Origin: Treponema primitia ZAS-2
GTDB taxonomy: Bacteria > Spirochaetota > Spirochaetia > Treponematales > Breznakiellaceae
Reading direction: 5' to 3'
NCBI RefSeq assembly: GCF_000214375.1
Contig: NC_015578.1
Location: 310,001 to 374,000 of the forward strand
DNA length: 64,000 nucleotides
The position numbers and the translations under genes were made by a program. Position 1 is the first letter of the stretch; the number at the start of each line of letters is the position of its first letter. Below the pieces are notes generated by a model that saw only the letters and a program-made list of their open reading frames with translations, was not told where the DNA came from and did not search any database. Below are positions 1 through 8,431 of this stretch, in pieces.

Positions 1-20
1 GTGGTCAATGGAGGAATCAA

Positions 21-896
21 ATGTCTAAATACACCCAGGAAATAGATTACCTAATCGTGGGGGCAGACATTTCCGAAGAAGAAATCGCGGAAATAATTAC
101 AGAAGCCGACAGGATAACCCTGGAAAACAAGGAAACTACGGAAAAAATCGCGGAAGCATACCTTAAGAAAAGCCAATGCTTGCAGAAGCTGGAAAAGTAC
201 AAGGAAAGCGAGTTGGTTATTGAGAAAGCGCTGGAACTGTCGCCCGAAATGGCCGAAGCTATTACCCAGTTGGGAAATATTTTTCGGAATGAAAAAAACT
301 ATGATGAGGCAATAGCCTACTATACGGAGGCAATACGGCTTAAACCGGATTATGCGGCGGCATTTAACAACCGGGGGGCCAGCTATGACCTCAAGGTTGA
401 TTTCCTTCAGACAATAGCGGACTATACCGAAGCGATACGCCTAAGACCGGATTATGCAATTGCCTATTATAACCGGGGAAACAAATACAAAGAGCTGGGA
501 CAGTTTGAGCAAGCCCGAGCGGATTGGGGAGAAGCTATTCGGCTAAAACCATTTTTAAAACATTTGGTAAACAGAGAAATCATCATCTTTTTAAGTGCCT
601 CTGAGGACACTTCGGATAATGAGGAAATTGAACAGCTTACCCGTGCAATATACCTTAATCCCGATGATGCGACTCTTTTTCATAACCGAGGTTGGTTTTA
701 TGCCATGTGCGGTGAATATGACAAGACAATTGCCGGTGGGGTCGAAGCTATACGACTTGATCCGGACTCAGCCACTGGTTTTGAAAAACGGGGGAAGGTT
801 TATGAGAAATTATTGAGAAAGCTTGACAAAGTGGCGAAGCGGCAAGGCTTGAAGAGGATCATTGTAATGGAAGCGATATTACAATTAAATTCATAG
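21..896 (+). CDS. TPR-repeat protein, 3' end decayed
   Basis: A 291-residue protein of tandem 34-residue TPR units, seen as repeated NRG.xY..kG..d.AiaDY.eAIrL.PdY blocks (roughly residues 80-260). TPRs are protein-protein interaction scaffolds; no enzymatic domain is visible and there is no signal peptide. A ribosome-binding site (GGAGG) precedes the ATG. It is a close paralogue of the genes at 1107 and 3490. Compared with the 3490 copy, its last ~25 residues are out of frame: the GAAGAGGA stretch near 830-850 matches the paralogue only in another frame, so the reading frame has probably shifted and the protein is truncated. It may still be translated, but I regard it as an eroding copy. Partner unknown. 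Confidence 0.8.
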   Translation: MSKYTQEIDYLIVGADISEEEIAEIITEADRITLENKETTEKIAEAYLKKSQCLQKLEKYKESELVIEKALELSPEMAEAITQLGNIFRNEKNYDEAIAYYTEAIRLKPDYAAAFNNRGASYDLKVDFLQTIADYTEAIRLRPDYAIAYYNRGNKYKELGQFEQARADWGEAIRLKPFLKHLVNREIIIFLSASEDTSDNEEIEQLTRAIYLNPDDATLFHNRGWFYAMCGEYDKTIAGGVEAIRLDPDSATGFEKRGKVYEKLLRKLDKVAKRQGLKRIIVMEAILQLNS

Positions 897-926
897 TCAG
901 TTTTGTTTACAAGGATATACTGTAAT

Positions 927-1056
927 TACTTGATGCAGAAGGACTAATTGCAGAAAACAAGAAATTCCTGAGAAAATAGCAGAGGCGTATCCTAATGTCT
1001 ATAGAATTGTTGCGAATGTTACTTGGTTTGTCTTTTGGGGTATAAATAATGTTTGA
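927..1056 (+). pseudogene. Remnants of a TPR gene and of a YccF-like gene
   Basis: No intact gene. Bases 927-992 resemble an internal piece of the 1107 TPR gene (around 1728-1795: GATGCAGAA...CCTGAGAAAATAGC). Bases 1012-1056 encode ANVTWFVFWGINNV then stop, which matches the peptide ANVIWFIFGGIKYV encoded at 2778-2819. The latter has the look of the N-terminus of the YccF (DUF307) inner-membrane family. The block is therefore a degraded copy of the arrangement preserved at 2697-2819. Confidence 0.55.
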
Positions 1057-1114
1057 TTCTAAGAAAATTCCACCTGAAGTTCTTCATTTAGCATCGGAGG
1101 AAGCAAATGTCTAA
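1049..1114 (+). pseudogene. Truncated copy (21 codons) of the 2812 gene
   Basis: ATGTTTGATTCTAAG at 1049 begins a 21-codon reading frame, MFDSKKIPPEVLHLASEEANV, that matches the first residues of the 181-residue protein at 2812 (MFDSKDIPPEALHLAKEAAN). Its stop overlaps the ATG of the TPR gene at 1107, and its last codons supply that gene's GGAGGAAG ribosome-binding site. This looks like a recombination junction that fused the head of one gene to the start of a TPR paralogue. Family unknown. Confidence 0.6.
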
Positions 1115-2696
1115 ATACAACCTGGAAATAAATTACCTGTTCATGGGTGCAGACATTTCCGAAGAGGAAATCGCGGAAATAATCACAGAAGCCGACAGGA
1201 TAACCCTGGAAAACAATGAAACCCCGGAAAAGATCGCAGAAGCGTATCTCAAAAAAAGCCAATGCTTGCAGAAGCTGGGGAAGCGCCAGGAAAGCAGGGA
1301 ACCTCTGGAGAAGGCGCTGGAACTGGCGCCCGCAATGGCTGAAGCCATTACCCAGTTGGGGAACATTCTTCACGGAGAAGAAAACTACGATGAGGCAATA
1401 GCCCGTTATACCGAAGCGATACAGTTAAAACCGGATTATGCGGCGGCATTTAACAACCGGGGGGTCAGTTTTGCTGGAAAAGGTGAATATAATAAGGCGA
1501 TAGCGGACTATACGGAAGCAATACAGCTTAAACCGGATTATGCAATTGCCTATTATAACCGTGGAAATAAATACAGGAACATTGGAAAGTTTGAGCAAGC
1601 TCTGGTGGATCGGGAAGAAGCCATTCGGCTAAAACCAGGTTTAAAAGATTTGGGAATGGATCTGCCTCTTGATATTGTTCTTAGACACATAGTTGGTTCT
1701 GATGCCGATGAAATTTTTGAAATGTACAATGATGCAGAAAAAGTAATTAAGGAGGAAAAAGAAAAACCTGAGAAAATAGCGGAAACGTATCTTAAGCAAA
1801 GCTTATATTTATTTTTGAACGAAAAAGAAGAAAATGGCAAAGAAGCCATCAAAAAAGCTGCTGATTTATATTCCGGCATGGATGAGGCGGATGTCATCGT
1901 ACTTAAATCAGATCTTGTCAGAGCTTTAAATGTCCATGGAACAACCGTGGGAGAAGGATTTGATGAAGGAATTGCCGAATGGACCGATGTCATAGGTAAA
2001 AATTCGTGGGAAAGAGCTATTTTTTTTAATAACCGGGGCAATACATTTATTGAAAAAGGCAGGTATATCAAGGCTTTTAGCGCATGGCAAGAGGCGATGC
2101 AACTGGAAAAAACAAGCGATGAAAGTAAAATAATATTTGACCAGGCTATTGCCGATTATACCAAGGCCATGGTATTAAATAAATCGACTCCGCGTAATTT
2201 TGCGAGAATGCTTAAAAACCGGAGTATTGCCTATATCGAAATCGGTGCATACGACAAAGCTATAGCGGATTGTGATGAAGCCCTGGCGCTCAGTAAAGAT
2301 GAAGGCGTTTTTATCTTGTACCACCGCGGAATTGCTTATGACGCCAGTGGTGATCGCGAGCAGGCTATTGCCGATTACAGCAGGGCTATAGAATTAGCCC
2401 CCTGCAATTACGAGATGCTGTTCTATGAGCTATTCTATAGCCGGGGCCTTGCCCATGATGAAAAGGGTGAGTACGAACTTGCCATTGCAGACTATACCCA
2501 GGCGATATGTATTGCCGCTGCAATGTTTTCCCCTGGCGATGCCTTTGATGCATACTGCAACCGGGGCCTTGTCTACAAAGCGCTGGGACAGCGGGATAAG
2601 GCGGAAGCGGATTTTGCCAAATTGGACGGGAAAACTGCCTATAAACGGGGAAGAAAAAAGGGTATTTTGTCTACTTTAATTAATTTAATCGGATAA
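1107..2696 (+). CDS. TPR-repeat protein, longest paralogue
   Basis: A 529-residue cytoplasmic TPR protein. The N-terminal ~70 residues (MSKYNLEINYLF...) form a module shared with the two neighbours. TPR units follow at about 75-180, then a charged helical stretch (about 190-270) and a second TPR block (about 290-515) with typical YNRGxxY and AIADYxxAI signatures. It is the only full-length member of the local family and shows what the truncated copies at 21 and 3490 have lost. A GGAGGAAGCAA site precedes the ATG. It ends in an 11-bp hairpin. Likely a scaffold, partner unknown; no enzymatic domain is visible. Confidence 0.85.
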   Translation: MSKYNLEINYLFMGADISEEEIAEIITEADRITLENNETPEKIAEAYLKKSQCLQKLGKRQESREPLEKALELAPAMAEAITQLGNILHGEENYDEAIARYTEAIQLKPDYAAAFNNRGVSFAGKGEYNKAIADYTEAIQLKPDYAIAYYNRGNKYRNIGKFEQALVDREEAIRLKPGLKDLGMDLPLDIVLRHIVGSDADEIFEMYNDAEKVIKEEKEKPEKIAETYLKQSLYLFLNEKEENGKEAIKKAADLYSGMDEADVIVLKSDLVRALNVHGTTVGEGFDEGIAEWTDVIGKNSWERAIFFNNRGNTFIEKGRYIKAFSAWQEAMQLEKTSDESKIIFDQAIADYTKAMVLNKSTPRNFARMLKNRSIAYIEIGAYDKAIADCDEALALSKDEGVFILYHRGIAYDASGDREQAIADYSRAIELAPCNYEMLFYELFYSRGLAHDEKGEYELAIADYTQAICIAAAMFSPGDAFDAYCNRGLVYKALGQRDKAEADFAKLDGKTAYKRGRKKGILSTLINLIG

Positions 2697-2700
2697 ATAG

Positions 2701-2729
2701 TTCAGTCTATCGTTATATGATAGACTGAA
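2701..2729. terminator. 11-bp hairpin after the TPR gene
   Basis: TTCAGTCTATC (2701-2711) pairs perfectly with GATAGACTGAA (2719-2729) over a 7-base loop, a few bases after the stop codon of the TPR gene. No T-tract follows, so it may stabilise the mRNA 3' end or be a weak terminator rather than a standard intrinsic terminator. Confidence 0.5.
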
Positions 2730-2762
2730 ATGATATTATGACTGCGTAAGGAGGAAAATACT

Positions 2763-2819
2763 ATGTCGGCATTAGCTAATGTTATTTGGTTTATATTTGG
2801 GGGTATAAAGTATGTTTGA
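2763..2819 (+). pseudogene. Short YccF-like N-terminal peptide, remnant
   Basis: An 18-codon frame (MSALANVIWFIFGGIKYV) starts with a very good ribosome-binding site (AAGGAGGAAAATACT) and ends inside the ATG of the next gene (ATGTTTGA overlap). The sequence resembles the conserved start of YccF-type membrane proteins (N..W.I.GG), whose full length is over 100 residues, so I read it as the head of a deleted yccF. It may still be translated and couple translation of the downstream gene. A degraded second copy lies at 1012-1056. Confidence 0.45.
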
Positions 2820-3357
2820 TTCTAAGGATATTCCACCTGAAGCTCTTCATTTAGCTAAAGAAGCAGCCAATGCAAAAATAGGCATACTACCTATTGAATT
2901 TCCTAGAAATAATAGGATTATATCAGATACTTTATACAACGAATGTAAAAACATACTCGTTACTCAATTAATAAAAATGGGATTTGTTTCTTGGATTGAA
3001 GGTGATAAAATTTTATTATATTCTCTATATGATTTTGAGATTAAAAAAGTTGATTCTTTGATAGAAATTGAAGGCTATAAAGTTTTTTATTATTGTCCTG
3101 ATTCTGACCCAAATGAAAAATCAGAGCTTATAGATTTAATATATATATGTGAACGTGCGAGCGATTTGGAAATGTCTCACGAAGACATGATACGTGATAC
3201 GGAAAACATGATACGTATCATGATTGAAGGTTATTTTGAGGGCATGAAGTTCATTAGGAGAGTTAATGCAAAATTAGAAAAACTTGAAGAAGAGAAGAAG
3301 AAAGGCAGGATTGATGATGATAAGACAAAGAAAACAAGTTATTATTGGAAAAAATAA
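2812..3357 (+). CDS. Unrecognised AT-rich protein
   Basis: A 181-residue protein that I do not recognise. The N-terminal third is neutral; the C-terminal ~60 residues are strongly charged (EKLEEEKKKGRIDDDKTKK), probably a coiled coil or flexible helix. No signal peptide or membrane segment. The gene is far richer in A+T, with ATA, TTA and AAA codons, than the TPR genes on both sides, which suggests a different origin. Translation is probably coupled to the 18-codon peptide whose stop overlaps its start. A 21-codon fragment of a homologue at 1049 shows it was once duplicated along with its neighbours. Confidence 0.65.
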   Translation: MFDSKDIPPEALHLAKEAANAKIGILPIEFPRNNRIISDTLYNECKNILVTQLIKMGFVSWIEGDKILLYSLYDFEIKKVDSLIEIEGYKVFYYCPDSDPNEKSELIDLIYICERASDLEMSHEDMIRDTENMIRIMIEGYFEGMKFIRRVNAKLEKLEEEKKKGRIDDDKTKKTSYYWKK

Positions 3358-3360
3358 ACG

Positions 3361-3408
3361 ATAAAAGTAAAACACTGTTTGACCAGGCTATAAAAGATTA
3401 TACAGAGG
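3361..3408 (+). pseudogene. Fragment of a TPR gene
   Basis: This stretch (GTTTGACCAGGCTATAAAAG and flanks) resembles positions ~2115-2165 inside the large TPR gene (ATTTGACCAGGCTATTGCCG). It lies directly after the AT-rich gene and before the next TPR gene, with no open frame of its own, so it is a relic of another array copy. The rest of 3409-3489 shows no gene. Confidence 0.5.
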
Positions 3409-3489
3409 GTAGTAACTAAAAAACAAGCCTATGCGTCGGTGGTAGCCAATGAAATGGAGAAGCGAAGTGGACGGTGAAGGTAAAAAAAT

Positions 3490-4581
3490 ATGATTTCTCA
3501 TAAAATAGCGAAATATGACCTGGATCTGAATTATTTGTTTCGAGGCACAGATATTTCAGATGCGGAACTTGTCGAAATAATCGCAGAAGCCGACAGGATA
3601 ATCCTGGAAAACAAGGTAACTCCGGAAACATTGGCCGAGGCATATCTTAAAAAAAGCCAGTGTTTGCAGAAGCTGGGGAAATATCAGGAGAGCGAGGCGA
3701 TTATTGAGAAAGCGCTGGAACTGGCGCCCGAAATGGCCGAAGCCATTACCCAGTTGGGAAATATTTTTCGGAATGAAAAAAACTATGATGAGGCAATAGC
3801 CCACTACACGGAAGCGATACGGCTTAAACCGGACTATGCGGCGGCCTTTAACAACCGGGGGGTCAGCTATGCCCGCAAGGGTGACTCTGTTCAGGCAATA
3901 GCGGACTATACCAAAGCGATACGCCTAAGACCGGATTATGAGACCGCCTATTATAACCGGGGAAACGAATACAAAGAGCTGGGGCAGGTAGAGCAAGCCT
4001 TGGCGGATCGGGAAGAAGCTATTCGGCTAAAACCGTTTTTAAAATATTTTGGAAACAAAACTATTCATTATTTTTCAAATGTCTCTGAGGACCCTTTTGA
4101 TAATGAGGAAATTGAACAGCTTACCGGTGCAATATACCTTAACCCCAATAATGCAACTCTTTTTAATAACCGGGCTTGGCTTTATGCCAGGCGCGGCGAA
4201 TATGACAAGGCAATTGCCGGCTGGACAGAAGCTATACGACTTGATCCGGAAAACACTTTTTATTTGGAAGGCCGGGGAGATGTGTATGCCGATAAACTGG
4301 GCGAATATGATAAGGCTATCGCGGACTATTCTGAAATTATACGCCTTGAGCCGTACTCAGCCGGTTGCTTTGAAAAGCAGGGGAAAATTTATGAGACATT
4401 GGGACAGCTTGACAAAGCGGCGGCGGATCGCGGCGAAGCGGCAAAGCTGGAAGAGGAGAATTCTGATATTGGTATAGATATTAAACATATGCTTGGGTCT
4501 ATGGATTTTAACAAATTTCTTGAAATGCACGATGATGCAGAAGAAATAATCGAAGAAAACAAAGAAAGCCCTGAAAAATAG
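3490..4581 (+). CDS. TPR-repeat protein, truncated by a frameshift
   Basis: A 363-residue TPR paralogue of the genes at 21 and 1107, with the same N-terminal module and about seven TPR units (residues ~80-330). The frame ends at CCTGAAAAATAG (4570-4581). In the 1107 gene the same place reads CCTGAGAAAATAGCGG and stays open, so loss of one base created the stop. Only ~40 bases of degenerate homologous sequence follow before the trxB stop codon, so the second half of the ancestral gene is gone. A weak GAAGG site precedes the ATG. The TPR part may still fold and work as a scaffold. Confidence 0.8.
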   Translation: MISHKIAKYDLDLNYLFRGTDISDAELVEIIAEADRIILENKVTPETLAEAYLKKSQCLQKLGKYQESEAIIEKALELAPEMAEAITQLGNIFRNEKNYDEAIAHYTEAIRLKPDYAAAFNNRGVSYARKGDSVQAIADYTKAIRLRPDYETAYYNRGNEYKELGQVEQALADREEAIRLKPFLKYFGNKTIHYFSNVSEDPFDNEEIEQLTGAIYLNPNNATLFNNRAWLYARRGEYDKAIAGWTEAIRLDPENTFYLEGRGDVYADKLGEYDKAIADYSEIIRLEPYSAGCFEKQGKIYETLGQLDKAAADRGEAAKLEEENSDIGIDIKHMLGSMDFNKFLEMHDDAEEIIEENKESPEK

Positions 4582-4624
4582 CGGAGATGTATTAACGTTT
4601 TGTGGTGAACGATATCCAAATTGT

Positions 4625-5551
4625 TTAACAAAAATTCTCAATATACTCCGCAGCACAGTGTGCTGCAATGGCCCCTTCGGCGGCGGCGACCACAACCTGG
4701 CGGAAGGGGCTGGCGCGGACGTCTCCGGCGACAAAAATGCCTGGGATTGAGCTGGCCATGCGCTGATCCGTGACGATATAACCTGCCTCGTCTTTTTCTG
4801 CGTCCGGAACCAGGCTGGTCTGGGGGGTGGTTCCGACGAATATGAATACTGCGTTTACCGGCTCTTCGTATTGAGTGTGATCCGCCGTGTTTTCCAGAAT
4901 TACGGCGTTTACCTGTTTGTCCCCCAGAATTTTCACCGGGCTGGTGTTGAGCCGGACCTCAATGCGGGGGTCATGAAGTACCCGCTCGGCAAGGCTTTTC
5001 TGGGCGCGGAATTTGTCCCGGCGGTGGACCAGGAGCACCCGGTCAGACAGGAAGGCAAGAAACCGGGCTTCGTCGCAGGCCGCATCGCCACCGCCTACCA
5101 CCAGGATACGCTTGCCCTTAAAAAAGGGGCCGTCGCAGGAGGCGCAGTAGGAGACACCCCGGCCGTTAAATTCCGCTTCCCCGGGTATGCCCAGTGTGCG
5201 GTGTGTGGCACCGGTGGCGAGGATTACTGCGCGGGCCTTGATTTCTCCACCACTTCCTAAAACAGCAGTAAAACTGTTTTTTTCATTTTTTAATGACAGG
5301 ACGGCATCGCTTAGAATTTTTGCGCCGAAGTTTTCAGCCTGGCGGTGCATATCCTCTGCAAAGTCAAAGCCCGAGCGGGGGGTAGGGTCACCGGGGTAGT
5401 TTTCCAGTTTGTCAATGGACAGGGCCTGGCCGCCGGGGGAAAGCTGTTCAATGGCCAGAACCTTGAGGTTGGCCCGGCTGCCGTACTGGGCGGCGCTGAG
5501 ACCGGCAGGACCGGCGCCTAAGATGAGTAAATCGGCTTCTAGCTGTGCCAT
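4625..5551 (-). CDS. trxB: Thioredoxin reductase
   Basis: Flavoenzyme that moves electrons from NADPH through FAD and a redox-active disulfide to thioredoxin, keeping cytoplasmic thiols reduced. Visible landmarks are the N-terminal FAD-binding GAGPAGLSAA (residue ~13), the active-site pair in CASCDGPFF (~135), an NADP-binding GGGDAACDEA (~152) and the C-terminal FAD motif VAGDVR (~270). The length of 308 residues is normal for the low-molecular-weight bacterial type. The AAAGGAG ribosome-binding site lies 5 bases before the ATG. It converges with the TPR gene and diverges from the transglutaminase-like gene, sharing a ~90-bp promoter region. Confidence 0.95.
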   Translation of the reverse strand: MAQLEADLLILGAGPAGLSAAQYGSRANLKVLAIEQLSPGGQALSIDKLENYPGDPTPRSGFDFAEDMHRQAENFGAKILSDAVLSLKNEKNSFTAVLGSGGEIKARAVILATGATHRTLGIPGEAEFNGRGVSYCASCDGPFFKGKRILVVGGGDAACDEARFLAFLSDRVLLVHRRDKFRAQKSLAERVLHDPRIEVRLNTSPVKILGDKQVNAVILENTADHTQYEEPVNAVFIFVGTTPQTSLVPDAEKDEAGYIVTDQRMASSIPGIFVAGDVRASPFRQVVVAAAEGAIAAHCAAEYIENFC

Positions 5552-5641
5552 AGCTGCTCCTTTGCAATACCTGTTATACTTTTTATATAATAAGAAAAGA
5601 CCTATAGTACCGTCAACGGGGTTATGCTACACTATTTTTCT

Positions 5642-7126
5642 ATGAAGAGTAAGTTTTTTGCCGGGGCGCTGGCCCTGGTTTTGGCTGAATTGGCCTTTGT
5701 ACATCCCCTATGGGCCCAGACGCTTCAGTTTCCGGGGCTTGATCCTGATCCCAGTGCATCTGCATTTGCCCGGGTACGGGATTACAACTGGCAGGATATC
5801 GGGGAAATAGGGCTTTGGGCCTCCTCGGTAGGGGTTTCGGGGGCAAATACAGCAGCCTATGCGGAACTTATCCGGAACAGTGCAGCAGATCTGCTGGCCT
5901 TGCCGGATTTGCCCATTGATCTTCGGGAGCGGGGGGAATTTGTCCTTACCTTTATCCATCAGCGCTTCCTTAAGGGAGGCTATGTAGAACACCAGACCCG
6001 GCTGGACGAACTTTTCAGGACCGGCAGGTATAACTGCGTTTCTTCGGCGGTGCTCTACACCGTCTTTGCCTCCGCAGCGGGGCTGGATGTCCGGGGGGTG
6101 ATGACCAAGGATCATGCTTTTATTACCGTGCATATTGGGGATGAGCTTATCGATGTGGAAACCACAAACCCCATGGGCTTTGATCCGGGGAACCGCCGGG
6201 AATTCCACGATGGATTCGGCAGGCTGACCGGCTTTGCCTATGTACCCGCCCGGAATTACCGGGACCGTACCGCCATCAGCCAGATTGAACTGGTCTCCCT
6301 CATCCTGACCAACCGCATCTCCGAACTGGAAACCCGGGGCCGTTATAACGAGGCGGTGCCTCTGGCTTTAAACCGGGCGGCCCTTTTGAAAGATCGCCGG
6401 GACCCGGTGGTTTCAGACTTTTTTTCGGATCCCCAGAAGGATCTTGTGGACCGGCTCCTCAATTACGGATCATCCCTGATGAAGTCCAACCAGGAGGCTG
6501 CGGCTCTCCAATGGGCTGCCTTGGCAAGCAGGCAGTACCCTGACCCGGTGCGCTGGCAGGAATTTATCTACGCCGACATGAATAACCTTCTGGTCCGGCT
6601 CCTGCGGGGCCAGCGTATCGCCGAGGCCCGGGATGCCCTGGAAGCTAACAAGGAGCTACTGAGTCCGGAAAACCTGGTTAAGCTGGACACCCTGGTGGTG
6701 GATGCGGAATTAGTACAGCTCTCCGCACGGGTCAAAACCGCCGAGGAAGCCCGGGATATACTGCAAATCATAGAATATGCCCTGGTCCGGGGTTCTCTTA
6801 CCGAAAGCCGGGCCCGGGAGATACGGGATTTTGTCATTCTCAAGGAAGGGGAGCGGCTTTCTTCCGCCGGGGCTTCCCGGGACGCCATTGAGTATACCGA
6901 AGCGGCGCTTGCCAAATACGGCAGGGATCCCCAGCTGGAGGGATCTATCAGGGTGTACCGCTCAAACCGAGTGGCGGAGCTGCACAATGCCTTCGCGGCG
7001 CTTTTCAATGCCGGGGACTACGAACAGGCGAACCGCTTTATCCGCGCCGCATTGGAGGAATTTCCCCGGGACCGGAATTTGACCCAGGACCTCAGCTTGG
7101 TGGAGCGGGCTTTAAAGAGCCGGTAG
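5642..7126 (+). CDS. Exported transglutaminase-like protein
   Basis: A 494-residue protein with a signal peptide (MKSKFFAGALALVLAELAF, cleavage after WAQ). Residues ~100-190 resemble the transglutaminase-like cysteine-protease fold: YNCVSSAVLY (candidate nucleophile Cys), DHAFITVHI (His) and DVETTNP (Asp). The remainder is alpha-helical and may be TPR-like (NRAALLKDRRDP, ALAKYGRDPQLE). It probably acts in the periplasm or outer envelope; substrate unknown. I chose the ATG at 5642 rather than 5624 because the signal peptide starts there, though no strong ribosome-binding site is visible. Confidence 0.75.
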   Translation: MKSKFFAGALALVLAELAFVHPLWAQTLQFPGLDPDPSASAFARVRDYNWQDIGEIGLWASSVGVSGANTAAYAELIRNSAADLLALPDLPIDLRERGEFVLTFIHQRFLKGGYVEHQTRLDELFRTGRYNCVSSAVLYTVFASAAGLDVRGVMTKDHAFITVHIGDELIDVETTNPMGFDPGNRREFHDGFGRLTGFAYVPARNYRDRTAISQIELVSLILTNRISELETRGRYNEAVPLALNRAALLKDRRDPVVSDFFSDPQKDLVDRLLNYGSSLMKSNQEAAALQWAALASRQYPDPVRWQEFIYADMNNLLVRLLRGQRIAEARDALEANKELLSPENLVKLDTLVVDAELVQLSARVKTAEEARDILQIIEYALVRGSLTESRAREIRDFVILKEGERLSSAGASRDAIEYTEAALAKYGRDPQLEGSIRVYRSNRVAELHNAFAALFNAGDYEQANRFIRAALEEFPRDRNLTQDLSLVERALKSR

Positions 7127-7199
7127 GAAGCTGCAGCGTCTATTAAAAAGTTGATAGGCTGTTTCTGTTTAAATTTTTTTATCGATTTATTCGTGAGTC

Positions 7200-7374
7200 T
7201 GGTTTAATACCCCGCGGCTTGCCGCGGTTGTTACCAAGCGAAGCCTACGAAATTTGGTATTAAACCAAAGAACTCGCTTTCGCGAGGGAGGGTATAATAA
7301 ACTTCCTATCGAACGAGCCTCCGTTCAAATTATGCAACGCTAAGGATACCGTGGGGCTTGCCCCGCAGAGGCTC
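7200..7374. repeat. Palindrome-rich intergenic element
   Basis: Between two convergent genes lies a cluster of nested inverted repeats: TGGTTTAATACC (7200-7211) with GGTATTAAACCA (7256-7267), enclosing CCGCGG-CTTG-CCGCGG (7212-7227); CTCGC-TTTC-GCGAG (near 7273-7286); GGGGC-TT-GCCCC (7353-7364); and GAGCCTC (7315-7321) with GAGGCTC (7368-7374). No open frame. This resembles a REP/BIME-like or structured-RNA element and may also act as a bidirectional transcription stop. Confidence 0.6.
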
Positions 7375-7375
7375 A

Positions 7376-8422
7376 TTATTTTTCTGCATTGGCGTTGAAT
7401 TCCGTAGAGAATGATTTTTGTACCTGCTCTGCAAGGGCAGTATAGGCACGCCGTTTTGCCACATCCGGGGTTACCGCACTGGCGCTGCCTGCGGAAGCAT
7501 TATAGGTGAACAATGCGCCGGAGCTTCCGGTAAAAACCGCTTGCAGCGAAGGGTAGTAAAAAATACCCAATTCGCGTTTCTGCATTCCTTCGTCTACAGT
7601 GATGGTGCAGACTGCAGCAGCTCCGGCGCGGGTTTTGGCAACCGGGAAGCCTTCGGAGATGAGGGCGCGGGAAAAGGCATTGACGATAAGGGATTCAAAG
7701 TCTACCGGGCAGTCGATATAAACGTCAGCGTTCCGGCGGGCATTGTCGATTTTTTGCGGCAGAGACGCAGTATTGCTGCGCACTACAGAAAAAACGACGT
7801 TCATTTTTGCCGAATTTAAGATTTGCCCAAAACTATAGGCGGCCTCGAAATCCGCGCTTTGGGCGTATCTGTTCGTTACACCCCAAAGCAAGGCTTTTTT
7901 GAATAAATCACCCTCGGTTTCCGCAGCCTGATACAAGCCTCTCAATGCTTCTGCCTGTTTTTGAAAACGTGGTTCGTAAATTGCCCATGCTTCGGCGCGG
8001 TCTATATAGGCCGTAGTCTCCCATTGTTTCTCCGCCTTGTTAAACCAAGCTTCGGCATACCGAACTGCAAAAAGTTCAGTCTGCGAATTGACAAGGATTT
8101 CGGATGTGGCTGCGAGCTGCGTTTCTGTTGTTACACCGTTCGTCTGCCGCTCGAATTCTAAAATGCCTGTGGCGCTTCTTACCTCACTGATAAAATAGCG
8201 GGAAATTGCGGCGGCAGCGGAGGCTTCGGCGGCCTCGCGGGTTTGGCCCTGGCCGTGTTGGGCGATGTAGGTGTCAGCAGGGTACACGCGGGTGATGGCA
8301 GAAGGGGATTTAGCCCAGTCGGGGAGCGGAGCGGTGGCACATGAGAGGAGGAAAACTGTGAAGGCGCATAAAGCCGCTGGGCGGAAGATTTTATAATGTG
8401 ATTCCGGCAATTTTGTCCTCAT
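7376..8422 (-). CDS. LPP20-like lipoprotein
   Basis: A 348-residue predicted lipoprotein: hydrophobic signal AALCAFTVFLLSC with the lipobox cysteine at about residue 29. Residues ~35-160 resemble the LPP20/FlgO-type domain (PADTYIAQHGQGQTREAAE, then an alternating alpha/beta segment). The C-terminal half has no clear family signature, but VDFESLIVNAFSRALISEG recalls lipoprotein domains that assemble at the outer membrane. It is probably anchored in the envelope. The gene ends next to the palindromic element and follows the P-loop gene by ten bases, so the two are probably co-transcribed. Confidence 0.7.
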   Translation of the reverse strand: MRTKLPESHYKIFRPAALCAFTVFLLSCATAPLPDWAKSPSAITRVYPADTYIAQHGQGQTREAAEASAAAAISRYFISEVRSATGILEFERQTNGVTTETQLAATSEILVNSQTELFAVRYAEAWFNKAEKQWETTAYIDRAEAWAIYEPRFQKQAEALRGLYQAAETEGDLFKKALLWGVTNRYAQSADFEAAYSFGQILNSAKMNVVFSVVRSNTASLPQKIDNARRNADVYIDCPVDFESLIVNAFSRALISEGFPVAKTRAGAAAVCTITVDEGMQKRELGIFYYPSLQAVFTGSSGALFTYNASAGSASAVTPDVAKRRAYTALAEQVQKSFSTEFNANAEK

Positions 8423-8431
8423 CAGGGGGTT

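Noticed and set aside
1-4600. CRISPR array
   Set aside because: The repeats are ~100-base TPR coding repeats, not short identical repeats with unique spacers.
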